In this document: in pieces, positions 9,628 through 19,694 of the stretch | Position numbering within the stretch: the first letter of the stretch is position 1 | Layout of the letters: each line of letters starts with the position of its first letter | Source of the DNA: Winogradskyella epiphytica | Lineage (GTDB): Bacteria > Bacteroidota > Bacteroidia > Flavobacteriales > Flavobacteriaceae | Assembly (NCBI RefSeq): GCF_003217215.1 | Contig: NZ_QJTD01000002.1 | Location: forward strand, 74,654-138,653 | DNA: 64,000 nucleotides | Reading direction: 5' to 3' | The notes under the pieces: generated by a model | Database searches by the model: none | The model's input: only the letters and a program-made list of their open reading frames with translations | Told to the model about the DNA's origin: nothing | Program-made: the position numbers and the translations under genes

Positions 9628-9728
9628 TATGTGCTATCTGTTAATCGAGCATCAGCTGTTTAACTGCAATTATGACCTATTGTAATTATTCTAAGAAAAA
9701 GATGGTAGACCTATAAATTACACGTATT

Positions 9729-11300
9729 CTATTCATCAAAAGTTGTGTAATTATAAGCGCCAATATCAGGATTAGATCCATCTCGCGGTTGACCTAAAAT
9801 ATCATAACCAGCAGGCGATAGGGCTAAGGCCTGGCCTTTAGCTCCAGAAACTTGTCCAATATGCATTAGGTTTTCATACGGATCTTGAAAATCTGGAAGT
9901 TGATTAAATATATTAGATACATAAAACGTCGGGTCATCAAAAATATAATTTCCGTTGCCTTCAAGATTGTTATTATCGAATCTCAATAGGTTATTTGTGA
10001 AATTAAAGTTGAAAACATCACCTTCATTTTCCAATAAAAACTCAGGATTATCATTTCCGTAGATGATACAATTGGTAAAGTTAGCTTCAATTAAATCATT
10101 AGTAATAATAGTATTGTTCGCATCCACGATAAAATCATTTAAGAGTAGGGCAGGGAATTGTCTAAAACTATTATTCCAATAATTAGCAATGGTACAATGT
10201 GTAAAGTTATATTTTCCACCAAAGGTTCCGGCGAAAGACGATTGTCCACAATTGTTAATCACTACATTTTCTGCTGTAATCGAAGTCGCTCGTCCTAATA
10301 AACCAAAACTACTTGCATTATAAATTTGAGAATTAGTAATCGTTAATTTATCATTAGTTGTATTTTGATTGCCTTCAGCAAGAACGCCAATCGTTGCATT
10401 TTTTATAGTGGCATAATTAATAGTATTATTTACACTTCCGTTAAACAACCAAATGGTTCCCCATTGTCCAGGAATGTTTTCGTATAAAGGTTCTAAACGA
10501 TCTCCTTCTAAAATTACTTCGTTTTCTAAAGTTTCTTGATCTGTACTCAGCGATCCATTAATGTTTAGCGACCCATTATCAGTTACAATAATTCCGGAGT
10601 CGGCATGAAAATGAACACGTGCACCAGCTTCCATGGTTAAAGTTTTACCCGCGCCAACACCTGCATAACCATAAATAACATAGGGTTTCTCGTTAGTAAA
10701 CGTCAGTTCTTCATCGGTGAGAAAACGACCTTGTAAAGTAGTTTCATCGTCTGTGCCATCACCATCAACATCAAAGACTAAAGTTTCAATAATACCTGTG
10801 TTTTCGTCTTTATTTGGATATATAAAAACCGCATCCTTAACTAAGGTGACCACATCGACATCTTGTTGATTGCTCCCAGAATCAAATAGAATTTTATCGG
10901 TATATAAGAATTGATTTTCTAAAGCGCCTAAAGTTGAAATATCTATTGTGGTTTCAATAAATATGAATAAACTGTCTTTAGCTAAAAGTTCAACGTTTTC
11001 AAATAGTTTTCCTTCTTGAGCACCTTGTAATCCTGTAGAACCATCAATATTCATTCGGTATAAAGAATTGATTCCATTTTCAAATTGAATGCTTGGAATT
11101 ACGATATCGTCATTACTGCGATTATATACTTTTAAGTTATAGGTACTTGAGCCAATAGTTGAAAAAACCGTGTCTAGATAAATCGTGTCTTTGGCAAATT
11201 CTAGGTTTCCTTTACTTGGTGTAAATTCAAAATCGTTTCGGCATGAACTCCAAAACATCAAAATTCCAAAACAAAGTAAGAATGACAACAATCGTTTCAT
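9729..11300 (-). CDS. Beta-helix-like lipoprotein with choice-of-anchor Q-type C-terminus
   Basis: A 523-residue protein with a lipoprotein signal (MKRLLSFLLCFGILMFWSSC; lipobox SSC). Residues 30-150 contain an immunoglobulin-like beta region (TIYLDTVFSTIGSSTYNLKVYNRS). The middle (about 210-440) is rich in short Asn-rich strands (NNTINYATIKNATIGVLAE, SQIYNASSFGLLG) typical of right-handed parallel beta-helices. The C-terminus DILGQPRDGSNPDIGAYNY matches the end of choice-of-anchor Q proteins. It is probably a surface or periplasmic lipoprotein. A polysaccharide-binding or structural role is inferred from the fold only. No catalytic motif is seen. It lies in a minus-strand run of envelope genes with gaps of 90-170 bases, so co-transcription is uncertain. 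Confidence 0.85.
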   Translation of the reverse strand: MKRLLSFLLCFGILMFWSSCRNDFEFTPSKGNLEFAKDTIYLDTVFSTIGSSTYNLKVYNRSNDDIVIPSIQFENGINSLYRMNIDGSTGLQGAQEGKLFENVELLAKDSLFIFIETTIDISTLGALENQFLYTDKILFDSGSNQQDVDVVTLVKDAVFIYPNKDENTGIIETLVFDVDGDGTDDETTLQGRFLTDEELTFTNEKPYVIYGYAGVGAGKTLTMEAGARVHFHADSGIIVTDNGSLNINGSLSTDQETLENEVILEGDRLEPLYENIPGQWGTIWLFNGSVNNTINYATIKNATIGVLAEGNQNTTNDKLTITNSQIYNASSFGLLGRATSITAENVVINNCGQSSFAGTFGGKYNFTHCTIANYWNNSFRQFPALLLNDFIVDANNTIITNDLIEANFTNCIIYGNDNPEFLLENEGDVFNFNFTNNLLRFDNNNLEGNGNYIFDDPTFYVSNIFNQLPDFQDPYENLMHIGQVSGAKGQALALSPAGYDILGQPRDGSNPDIGAYNYTTFDE

Positions 11301-11467
11301 AATAGGTAATTATAATTAAGGCTTAAAAATATAACTTTTGAAGTTAGGATTAATAATGAAAGTCTAGATATTTCCTGAATCTCTGTTTCCTTTAGATATT
11401 CTTATGGTAGACCGAAAAACGAGTCACTATTAAGTTTATATGGAATTCGGTCAATTATAGAATTGGA

Positions 11468-12232
11468 CTAATCTTTATTTATATTTTCTTGTCCGTACTC
11501 TTCCAACAAAATTAAAAATAATTGACTACTCAATACGAGTTCTTCTAGTAATTGCATTTTCTTTTCCTCTTTTAACAGCTCGGAACTGATTTGTCTCCCT
11601 TCGCAAAAATCATAGAACAAATGCACTCTATCTTCTGGAATTTCTAAGCTTTCTGTAACCAATTGTTTATTAAAAAACGAACTGTTATCGAAAAGCGAGT
11701 CCAATTGCTTATAGGTAATAGGTTGGTAGACTGGATCTCGTTTTTTGTTCTTTTTGAAAAGTTTTACCACAGCACCAATTAGATAAACTAAATCTACACC
11801 GTAGGTTGCGTTTTCTGGTAAATATAAATGAGGATTATTTTTTATGTCGGCTTTAATTAACTCTTGGAGTTCGTAATTATAGGTGTCTTGATGGAATATG
11901 GGTTGTTTAGCTTCTTCTTTAACTTCTACTTCATCTAATTCGGTTAGAATTTCCTTCAGTTCGAAAACAGCGAGATCTTCAAAATGAGATGGTTTTAATC
12001 TAATGGTTTTCCCATGATAAAAAACGGATTCAAAATAAATGCTATCGTTTACTTTGGCCACTAAACTAAAAAGACCTTCTTCGTCTGAAATTGTAAAGCG
12101 ATTTTGGGTTTTATTGTGAATCTTAATATTTTTTACAATGCCGTTGGCATCATAAACAATTCCTTTTAATGTTTGGGCATATTGAAGGGTAGGCAAACAA
12201 AAAAGTAAGACAAAGAAAATAAGTTGACGCAT
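11468..12232 (-). CDS. Secreted carboxypeptidase-regulatory-like domain protein
   Basis: A 254-residue protein with signal peptide MRQLIFFVLLFCLPTLQYAQ, then TLKGIVYDANGIVKNIKIHNKT...TISDEEGLFSLVAKVNDSI, a CarboxypepD_reg-like beta sandwich like that at the N-terminus of TonB-dependent receptors. Here no plug or barrel follows. Residues 90-254 are helical and charged (LTELDEVEVKEEAKQP..., KLFKKNKKRDP), with no known motif. Periplasmic or outer-membrane associated by inference. Function unknown. This small stand-alone class is frequent in Flavobacteria. Confidence 0.83.
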   Translation of the reverse strand: MRQLIFFVLLFCLPTLQYAQTLKGIVYDANGIVKNIKIHNKTQNRFTISDEEGLFSLVAKVNDSIYFESVFYHGKTIRLKPSHFEDLAVFELKEILTELDEVEVKEEAKQPIFHQDTYNYELQELIKADIKNNPHLYLPENATYGVDLVYLIGAVVKLFKKNKKRDPVYQPITYKQLDSLFDNSSFFNKQLVTESLEIPEDRVHLFYDFCEGRQISSELLKEEKKMQLLEELVLSSQLFLILLEEYGQENINKD

Positions 12233-12320
12233 GGTTGGTGTTCATTGGTATCATAAAGAAATAAGAATCCATTGAAACACAATCATGTATTACAAAAACT
12301 TTAACCTAAGAAAATGTTAA

Positions 12321-12707
12321 TTAAAAAAGTTCAGAAATAACTGGAGGGATACGAGTTGGTCTTAATGTTGTGGTATCAATAAGGCACCATTTTGTTTTAG
12401 ACAATACAACTAATTGCTCTGTTTTAGCATTAATAATTTCGACGTGTCTTATGGTGCTTACACCATCAACCTTCGGGACATAGGTCTTTAAAATAAGTTG
12501 GTCTCCTAACAATGCTTGACTTTTGTATTCGATATAATGATTCACTAAAAACCAAGCATAGCTTTCTAAAATTTCTGGTGTAGCATAAGCCAGCCAATGG
12601 TCTTTGGCAATATCTTGAACCCATTGCACATAACGCACATTGTTGACGTGGTTTAAGTCGTCAAGGTCGTCTTCTGTGACGGTTATTGTTTTTTCAAAAA
12701 CTTGCAC
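12321..12707 (-). CDS. Acyl-CoA thioesterase, 4HBT hotdog family
   Basis: A 128-residue single hotdog domain. The motif DLNHVNNVRYVQWVQDI matches the 4-hydroxybenzoyl-CoA thioesterase/YbgC-type signature (D/N-x-x-x-HVNN-x-x-Y). NHYIEYKSQALLGDQL and TKWCLIDTTTLRPTRIP are the expected central and terminal strands. It hydrolyses acyl-CoA or acyl-ACP thioesters. The substrate cannot be deduced. Cytoplasmic, with no signal peptide. It lies between two exported-protein genes on the same strand, with 88 bases to the downstream gene. Confidence 0.88.
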   Translation of the reverse strand: MQVFEKTITVTEDDLDDLNHVNNVRYVQWVQDIAKDHWLAYATPEILESYAWFLVNHYIEYKSQALLGDQLILKTYVPKVDGVSTIRHVEIINAKTEQLVVLSKTKWCLIDTTTLRPTRIPPVISELF

Positions 12708-12822
12708 TTTTTCTGTTTTAACTTAAAAGGTTGCTTCTATAAATTTTATTCTGTGAACGATTGGAATAAAAAGAATAACCCTTTAATAATAGATTATCTT
12801 TTTTCCAATAACAACTAATAAT

Positions 12823-13851
12823 CTATTGCTTCTTTATTTTAACTTCAAAAAGTTTGTCCCAGTTTTTTCCAGTGACGAAAATAGTGCCACGCTCTGGGTG
12901 GTAGGCGATACCATTTAATACATCAAGTTCTGGATGTTGTGTTACTAACTTTCTTAAAGGTTTAAAATCGATAACACCTTCAACACCACCAGTTTTTGGA
13001 TCAATAATTACCACACCGTTGCGTTGGTAGATATTTGCATATATTTTCCCGTCTATCCACTCCAATTCATTGAGATTAGGAATTTTCCCTTTTTCGGTAT
13101 ATACTTCAATATGTCCACTTTCTGAAAAGTCATTTGGATCTACAAAATAGATTTTTTCTGTTCCATCAGATTTATAAAGAATCTCACCATCATTACAAAT
13201 TCCCCAACCTTCTTTACTTGTACCATAATTAAACGTGTGAAGTTTTTCAAAGGTATTTACATCGTAAACAAAACCACGTTTGGCTTGCCATGTTAACTGA
13301 TAGATTTTATCGTTTAGAACGGTTAAGCCTTCACCAAAATAAGCATCATCTAAATTGATGTTTTTTAAAACCTCTCCAGTTTCAAAATTCACTTTTCTCA
13401 GTTTTGATTTTTTACGTTGCCCTGTACTTTCATAGAGGTCTCCATTATAAAACTCCAAGCCTTGAGTATAAGATGTAATATCATGCGGATAGGTATTAAT
13501 GATTTCGTAGGTATAATAAGTAGGAATAATATTATTGTATACCAAAATAGTCTGGGTAATCGTTTCTGTTTTGTCGCCGTAATTAACTACAGCTGTAATT
13601 TCTTTCTCTCCTAAAGTAATATCAGATAGAATGCTATTCACTTCAATTGGCTCCCCATTAAGTTGATAAGTTACTTTTGTAACTTCATGTTGCTTAGGAT
13701 TATTTAAAGATAACTTTAAGGTATCTCCAAGCATATAAGATTTTGCAGACAATTTAAGAGATAATCCAGATTGTTTTGAAGCATTAGTGTCGCCACAATT
13801 TGTGATAAATAGGGCTAATGTTAAGAGAATGAAATATTTACGAAACTCCAT
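12823..13851 (-). CDS. Glutaminyl-peptide cyclotransferase (plant/bacterial beta-propeller type), lipoprotein
   Basis: A 342-residue protein. MEFRKYFILLTLALFITNC is a lipoprotein signal. Residues 25-105 form an Ig-like domain (LSLKLSAKSYMLGDTLKLSL), and residues 110-340 the glutamine cyclotransferase propeller: YPHDITSYTQGLEFYNGDLYESTG, FGEGLTVLNDKIYQLTW, GWGICNDGEILYKSDGT, LNELEWIDGKIYANIYQ, LNGIAYHPERGTIFVTGKNWDKLFEV. These blocks are diagnostic. The enzyme converts N-terminal glutamine to pyroglutamate on exported proteins. Its product is N-terminal 5-oxoproline, the compound class acted on by the PxpABC cluster at 45.7-48 kb, though the genes are 30 kb apart and a link is only thematic. 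Confidence 0.93.
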   Translation of the reverse strand: MEFRKYFILLTLALFITNCGDTNASKQSGLSLKLSAKSYMLGDTLKLSLNNPKQHEVTKVTYQLNGEPIEVNSILSDITLGEKEITAVVNYGDKTETITQTILVYNNIIPTYYTYEIINTYPHDITSYTQGLEFYNGDLYESTGQRKKSKLRKVNFETGEVLKNINLDDAYFGEGLTVLNDKIYQLTWQAKRGFVYDVNTFEKLHTFNYGTSKEGWGICNDGEILYKSDGTEKIYFVDPNDFSESGHIEVYTEKGKIPNLNELEWIDGKIYANIYQRNGVVIIDPKTGGVEGVIDFKPLRKLVTQHPELDVLNGIAYHPERGTIFVTGKNWDKLFEVKIKKQ

Positions 13852-13916
13852 GTTGTCAATTTTATTTTAGAGCAAGTTATTAAATAAAAATCAGTTTAAA
13901 AATCTATGTTAAAACA

Positions 13917-13946
13917 TTGCGAAAGTATGAAAAGATAGTATCTTTG
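13917..13946 (+). promoter_or_regulatory. Promoter of the SRP RNA
   Basis: TTG at 13917-13919 and TATCTTTG at 13939-13946 with a 19-base spacer, an ideal Bacteroidota promoter. The -7 box ends 4 bases before the first base of the SRP RNA stem (13951), which fits the expected start of transcription. Confidence 0.8.
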
Positions 13947-13950
13947 CAGC

Positions 13951-14045
13951 GGGCAAGTCCTACACAACCAGCTCCTGTTGAATCCTCCAGGGCGGGAACG
14001 CAGCAAAGGTAGATGGTCGTAGCGGTGTGATGTAGGTAGCTTGCC
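13951..14045 (+). ncRNA. ffs: Signal recognition particle RNA, small (4.5S-like) bacterial type
   Basis: About 95 nt. The closing stem pairs GGGCAAG (13951) with CTTGCC (14040-14045), and CCTACAC pairs with GTGATGTAGG. The apical part contains the conserved Ffh-binding region, CTCCAGGGCGGGAACGCAGCAAAGG (from about 13985), with the asymmetric loop and GGAA-type tetraloop neighbourhood of SRP domain IV. A T-run (TTTTTTT from 14046) ends the gene. The RNA joins Ffh in cotranslational targeting of membrane proteins. An antisense open frame crossing it is not a gene. Confidence 0.93.
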
Positions 14046-14194
14046 TTTTTTTGTACACAAAATTGAAATCTTGAATGCTTAGGCGGTTCGAGATTTTTTT
14101 GTTTAAAGTAGGTTCTAGTCATAGCTGAATTCTGACTTTAAACGTTTACTAATTTAGGAATTTGTATTTTCGATATTGAAATTTATAAGTAATT

Positions 14195-14998
14195 ATGTCT
14201 AAAGTTGTATTAATAACAGGCGGATCATCTGGAATAGGAAAGTCTGTTGGTGAGTTTCTTCAAGCTAAAGGAATCAAAGTTTATGGAACAAGTAGAAATC
14301 CGAAAAACTATCCGAACAGTAAATTTCCAATTGTGGCTTTAGATGTAACGCAGCCTGAAACCATTTCAAAATGTATTTCTGAAGTCATAGAGAAAGAATC
14401 TAGAATTGATGTGCTCCTGAATAATGCGGGAGCTGGAATCACAGGTCCTATTGAAGAAATTCCTGATGCAGAAATTAAACGCAACTTCGAGACCAATTTC
14501 TTTGGCCCTATAAATGTAATTAAAGCGGTTTTACCAACGATGCGAAAGCAAAATGCGGGTTTAATTATAAATGTAACTTCAATTGCTGGCTATATGGGTT
14601 TACCTTATAGAGGTGTGTATAGTGCTAGTAAAGGGGCTTTGGAATTAATTACCGAAGCTTTTAGAATGGAATTGAAAGATTTCAATATAGTTATGACGAA
14701 TGTGGCGCCAGGAGATTTTGCTACTAATATTGCTGCAGGACGCTATCATGCGCCGGTTTTAGATGACTCACCATATCGAGAGGTTTATGGGAAAACATTG
14801 AGATTAATGGATGAACATGTGGATAGTGGAGGAGATCCTAAACAAATGGCGGAAGCTATTTATAAGATCATTGAAACCAAAAACCCAAAAATTCACTATA
14901 AGGTGGGAGCATTTATGCAGAAGTTCTCCATCATTTTAAAACGAATTCTTCCGGATAAAGTTTATGAGAAGATGTTAATGAACCACTATAAGCTATAA
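14195..14998 (+). CDS. SDR-family NAD(P)-dependent oxidoreductase
   Basis: A 267-residue classical short-chain dehydrogenase. N-terminal cofactor motif VLITGGSSGIGKS (about 5-17), structural motif LLNNAGAG, active-site Ser in NVTSIAGYMG and the catalytic pair YSASK (about Y142/K146). The P-loop-proximal TSRNPKNY suggests NADP preference but is not proof. The substrate is unknown. The C-terminal YKVGAFMQKFSIILKRILPDKVYEKM is typical of SDRs annotated for ketone or sterol-like substrates. It stands alone between the SRP RNA and the aldolase gene. Confidence 0.93.
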   Translation: MSKVVLITGGSSGIGKSVGEFLQAKGIKVYGTSRNPKNYPNSKFPIVALDVTQPETISKCISEVIEKESRIDVLLNNAGAGITGPIEEIPDAEIKRNFETNFFGPINVIKAVLPTMRKQNAGLIINVTSIAGYMGLPYRGVYSASKGALELITEAFRMELKDFNIVMTNVAPGDFATNIAAGRYHAPVLDDSPYREVYGKTLRLMDEHVDSGGDPKQMAEAIYKIIETKNPKIHYKVGAFMQKFSIILKRILPDKVYEKMLMNHYKL

Positions 14999-15114
14999 GT
15001 GTATCTCTTTTAAACTCTGTTGTTAATATATTCTAAGAAATCATTTCTATAAATGAGGCTTAAAGTCGTAAATTCGCGACAACATAAAACACAACATTCA
15101 AAACAAGTTTTACT

Positions 15115-15768
15115 ATGAAATTTTTTATCGATACAGCAAACTTAGAGCAGATTAAAGAAGCTCAAGATATGGGTATTTTAGATGGTGTTACTACAAACCC
15201 ATCGTTAATGGCTAAAGAAGGCATTACAGGAACAAATAATATATTAAAGCATTATGTTGACATTTGCAATATTGTAGATGGAGATGTTTCTGCTGAAGTT
15301 ATTTCAACTGATTTTGAAGGTATGGTAAGAGAAGGTGAGGCCTTGGCTGAACTTCACGATCAAATTGTGATTAAATTACCTATGATTAAAGATGGTATTA
15401 AAGCTTGTAAATATTTTTCAGATAGAGGAATTAAAACAAATGTAACTTTAGTATTCTCTCCAGGTCAAGCCTTATTAGCAGCAAAAGCTGGTGCTACTTA
15501 TGTATCGCCATTTATTGGTCGTTTAGATGATATCTCTACCGATGGTTTAAATCTTATTGCAGAGATTCGTCATATCTATGATAACTATTCTTTTGATACA
15601 GAAATCTTAGCAGCGTCAGTGCGTCATACTATGCATGTTATAGACTGTGCTAAATTAGGAGCAGATGTTATGACAGGTCCTTTAAGTTCAATCACAGGAT
15701 TATTAAATCACCCTTTAACTGATATTGGTTTAGAGAAATTCTTAGCTGATTATAAAAAAGGAAATTAA
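15115..15768 (+). CDS. fsa: Fructose-6-phosphate aldolase / transaldolase (TalC-MipB type)
   Basis: A 217-residue protein, the length of the short transaldolase subfamily. [29 protein letters not shown], the Schiff-base lysine in IVIKLPM (K87), [32 protein letters not shown] and the [19 protein letters not shown] end are all present. It acts in the pentose phosphate pathway or as fructose-6-phosphate aldolase. These activities cannot be separated from sequence, but in Bacteroidota the protein usually serves as transaldolase. Convergent with the following gene, and its terminator lies inside that gene (see 15837-15868). Confidence 0.93.
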   Translation: MKFFIDTANLEQIKEAQDMGILDGVTTNPSLMAKEGITGTNNILKHYVDICNIVDGDVSAEVISTDFEGMVREGEALAELHDQIVIKLPMIKDGIKACKYFSDRGIKTNVTLVFSPGQALLAAKAGATYVSPFIGRLDDISTDGLNLIAEIRHIYDNYSFDTEILAASVRHTMHVIDCAKLGADVMTGPLSSITGLLNHPLTDIGLEKFLADYKKGN

Positions 15769-15824
15769 TAAAGATATTATCCGTTTAGATTTTATATTCT
15801 ACAGAAAAACTAAGCAGATTTAGA

Positions 15825-17288
15825 TTATTTAGAAAGAGCATCTTGTTGTACAATAAGATGCTTTTTTTCTAGCAATTCTTCAAGGGTTTCATTGAAATCT
15901 GAGCTAAAGATGTTTGCATTAGCATCTAGTATAATACCATTTTCATCAACAATAATACATTTGTTAAGATAATTAACCGCAAGTGTTTTACGCGCTTGCT
16001 TAGAGTTCTTAAACTTAAATTCGTTTACTGTTGGGAAGTTATAATTATCAATAATATTCTTCCAGAACTTATCGTCATTATCGTTAACGTTAATTGAGAT
16101 GAAGTCCATTTGTGGGAATCTTAGCTTCAACTTATCTACCATATAATGACTATTTCTATACTGCGATTTTGAGTTTGAAGACCAGAAATAGATAATTGTT
16201 GGTTTGTTGATGATTGAAGTGATAAAGTGCTCTGTATCGTTATAATTTACTAATGAAATATTCGGTAAAGGATTTCCTTGACGTAAGAGCTTTAATGAAG
16301 ACACCAAATCTTGCATATATATTTTGTCTTCTTCATTGGTTGTCTTCGCTAAATAATGTTCGAGAAGTTCATTAGCTTCATTCTCTGTGTGATTATGGCT
16401 AATAAATTCTCTTGCCTTATACTTTAATAAGTTGTTCTTAATGCCTTTATCTGTAATGATACTATCAATCAAATCTAGTTTAGACTTGTTATAGTTCATC
16501 GCATGTCTATTAAACTTACTGTGATATTCATGATTTTTATAATAATCTTGGATAGCCAAGTTATCTATATGAGAAAATAAAAATCTATTATAGGCGAAAA
16601 ACTGACTTAAATGGCTGGCATTATAATCGATGTGCTTTCTATGCTCGTAAAATTCTTCAGGTAAATCTTTTACGTGAATTAGTTTATTATTTCCGAAATA
16701 AGCGAAAGGATAGATTTCTTTATCGGCATAAGAGCTATAATTTATATTCGCTTTGATTATAGATTGAAAAAATTCTGATTCTTTATTATGATTTAAAAAC
16801 TCTTGAAATTCATCCAATTGTTGAAGCTTGCGTTTTTCAACAAAAGCATTAAAATCTTCAGGTTCCATTTTTGCATATTTCACCAAGTTTTTTGCCTCTT
16901 TTTCGTTGGATAAATAGGTTTTTAAAAGGTAGTTATTCTTCCTTGCTCCAATTCCAGTAAACACTAAAGACTCATCAAAATCGTATGTATTTAGTCGAAA
17001 CATAATACTGTCTTTTGGTTCTAACAATAACATTTGATATTCGCCACCATGAGTGATAGAATACAGTCCTGGTTCAAGATTATCGATCTTATGAATAAAT
17101 CTATTGTTATTGTCTAAGGTCAGTGAGTCAACAATTTTCCCTTTAGTATTGTAAAGGAGTACATTTTTATTTTTCGGATTAATAATTTCCCCTCCAATAT
17201 ACGCATAGCTACTTTTCTTACTTAGGTCAACTTGACAACCGTAGGTAGTAGATAATAAAGTGAGGGCAAAAACTATACGTCGTAACAT
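15825..17288 (-). CDS. TlpA-like thioredoxin-fold lipoprotein lacking the CXXC motif
   Basis: A 487-residue protein with lipoprotein signal MLRRIVFALTLLSTTYGC. Residues 30-125 are a DUF4369-like beta domain (IGGEIINPKNKNVLLYNTKG...LEPGLYSITHGGEYQMLLLEPKDSI). Residues 130-330 are helical. The C-terminal about 150 residues have the TlpA/AhpC thioredoxin fold: NPLPNISLVNYNDTEHF, NKPTIIYFWSSNSKSQ, MDFISINVND, a cis-Pro-like region and KCIIVDENGIILDANA. The redox WCxxC is replaced by WSSNSKSQ, so disulfide chemistry is unlikely. It may instead bind a partner. Bacteroidota carry many DUF4369-thioredoxin lipoproteins, most with CXXC. Confidence 0.85.
   Translation of the reverse strand: MLRRIVFALTLLSTTYGCQVDLSKKSSYAYIGGEIINPKNKNVLLYNTKGKIVDSLTLDNNNRFIHKIDNLEPGLYSITHGGEYQMLLLEPKDSIMFRLNTYDFDESLVFTGIGARKNNYLLKTYLSNEKEAKNLVKYAKMEPEDFNAFVEKRKLQQLDEFQEFLNHNKESEFFQSIIKANINYSSYADKEIYPFAYFGNNKLIHVKDLPEEFYEHRKHIDYNASHLSQFFAYNRFLFSHIDNLAIQDYYKNHEYHSKFNRHAMNYNKSKLDLIDSIITDKGIKNNLLKYKAREFISHNHTENEANELLEHYLAKTTNEEDKIYMQDLVSSLKLLRQGNPLPNISLVNYNDTEHFITSIINKPTIIYFWSSNSKSQYRNSHYMVDKLKLRFPQMDFISINVNDNDDKFWKNIIDNYNFPTVNEFKFKNSKQARKTLAVNYLNKCIIVDENGIILDANANIFSSDFNETLEELLEKKHLIVQQDALSK
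15837..15868 (+). terminator. Terminator of the aldolase gene, embedded in the 3' coding end of the convergent gene
   Basis: AGCATCTTGTT (15837-15847), loop GTAC, AATAAGATGCT (15852-15862) and a seven-T run form an 11-bp stem with one G-U pair. It lies 69 bases after the aldolase stop codon but inside the last codons of the minus-strand gene (LEKKHLIVQQDALSK). The same DNA therefore encodes both a terminator and a protein C-terminus. Confidence 0.75.
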
Positions 17289-17515
17289 AAAATGGCTAAA
17301 TATGGGTTTAATAGAACAAAAATATAGGTTGTAAGGCGTATCTCTTGTTAAGGCCTCGTTAAAACTTAAGAGATTATTTGACTGAAAGTCAGTAAGTCTA
17401 ACAATTCAATTTCACAGAATTTATAATTTGATGATAAATCGTGTGAAATGTCATGTTTTAAGGATATTTTATGATTCCTGATTCAGTTATATAGGAGAAA
17501 TTGTGTTTATTTTTC

Positions 17516-17523
17516 TACTTTTG
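17516..17523 (+). promoter_or_regulatory. Candidate -7 promoter element of the ABC-F gene
   Basis: TACTTTTG matches TAnnTTTG and lies 57 bases before the ATG. A TTG at 17501-17503 is closer than the usual spacing, so the -33 element is not convincing. Confidence 0.45.
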
Positions 17524-17577
17524 CATTCTCAAAAAATTACCTTAAAATATTATTAAGGCAACAGTTTAAAGTTATAA

Positions 17578-19206
<1,629 letters not shown>

Positions 19207-19251
19207 TTATATTGTTGTTGACTGTATTTAACACAGTAAAATCATATACAT

Positions 19252-19286
19252 AAAAAAGTTGGTGTTTTTTAGACACCAACTTTTTT
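19252..19286 (+). terminator. ABC-F gene terminator
   Basis: A perfect 14-bp stem: AAAAAAGTTGGTGT (19252-19265) with ACACCAACTTTTTT (19273-19286), 7-nt loop. Confidence 0.92.
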
Positions 19287-19378
19287 ATTTTTGAATTGTT
19301 TTAAACGAATTAGACTAGTGAATTAAGCTTCTCTAAATTTATAAAACAACTATATGATATCCTTCAATCGCAGATTTT

Positions 19379-19627
19379 CTATGATTCTGAAGAAGCTTCC
19401 ATATCAGATTTGACTTGAGCGACAATTTCAAGTGCTTTCTTCAATTCATCATTATGCACATATATTTCTTGAATACCTTGGCTCATTGAGCCGTACCCGG
19501 CTAAACGTTGTGACTCTCCTTCATCTTTAATAATGGGAACAATACCAATACGTTCTAATTCATCTTTAATACGAATGGCTAAAATAAAATTACCGTAATA
19601 AACTTTGGTGTATTCTGAAGTACTCAT
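19379..19627 (-). CDS. DUF2007-family small protein
   Basis: An 82-residue protein, MSTSEYTKVYYGNFILAIRIKDELERIGI..., with the ferredoxin-like beta-alpha-beta pattern of DUF2007 (putative signal transducing protein): an N-terminal strand, a helix with IKDELERIGI, then IIKDEGESQRLAG and a conserved IQEIYVHNDELKKALEIV. It is cytoplasmic and of unknown function. It has its own ATG and is separated from its neighbours by 67 bases or more. Confidence 0.82.
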   Translation of the reverse strand: MSTSEYTKVYYGNFILAIRIKDELERIGIVPIIKDEGESQRLAGYGSMSQGIQEIYVHNDELKKALEIVAQVKSDMEASSES

Positions 19628-19694
19628 ACAAATGGGTTTTAATTATATAGTAAGTTACAAAAAAGATAAGTATGATGCACTATTATTTTTATAG

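Noticed and set aside
12788..12827. Terminator for the glutamine cyclotransferase
   Set aside because: A 10-bp inverted repeat (AATAGATTAT and ATAATCTATT) spans the stop codon but has a 20-base loop and no T-run, so I did not list it as a terminator.
13904..14122. Minus-strand open frame of 72 codons
   Set aside because: It crosses the SRP RNA and its terminator. The composition follows the RNA gene and the frame has no family similarity.
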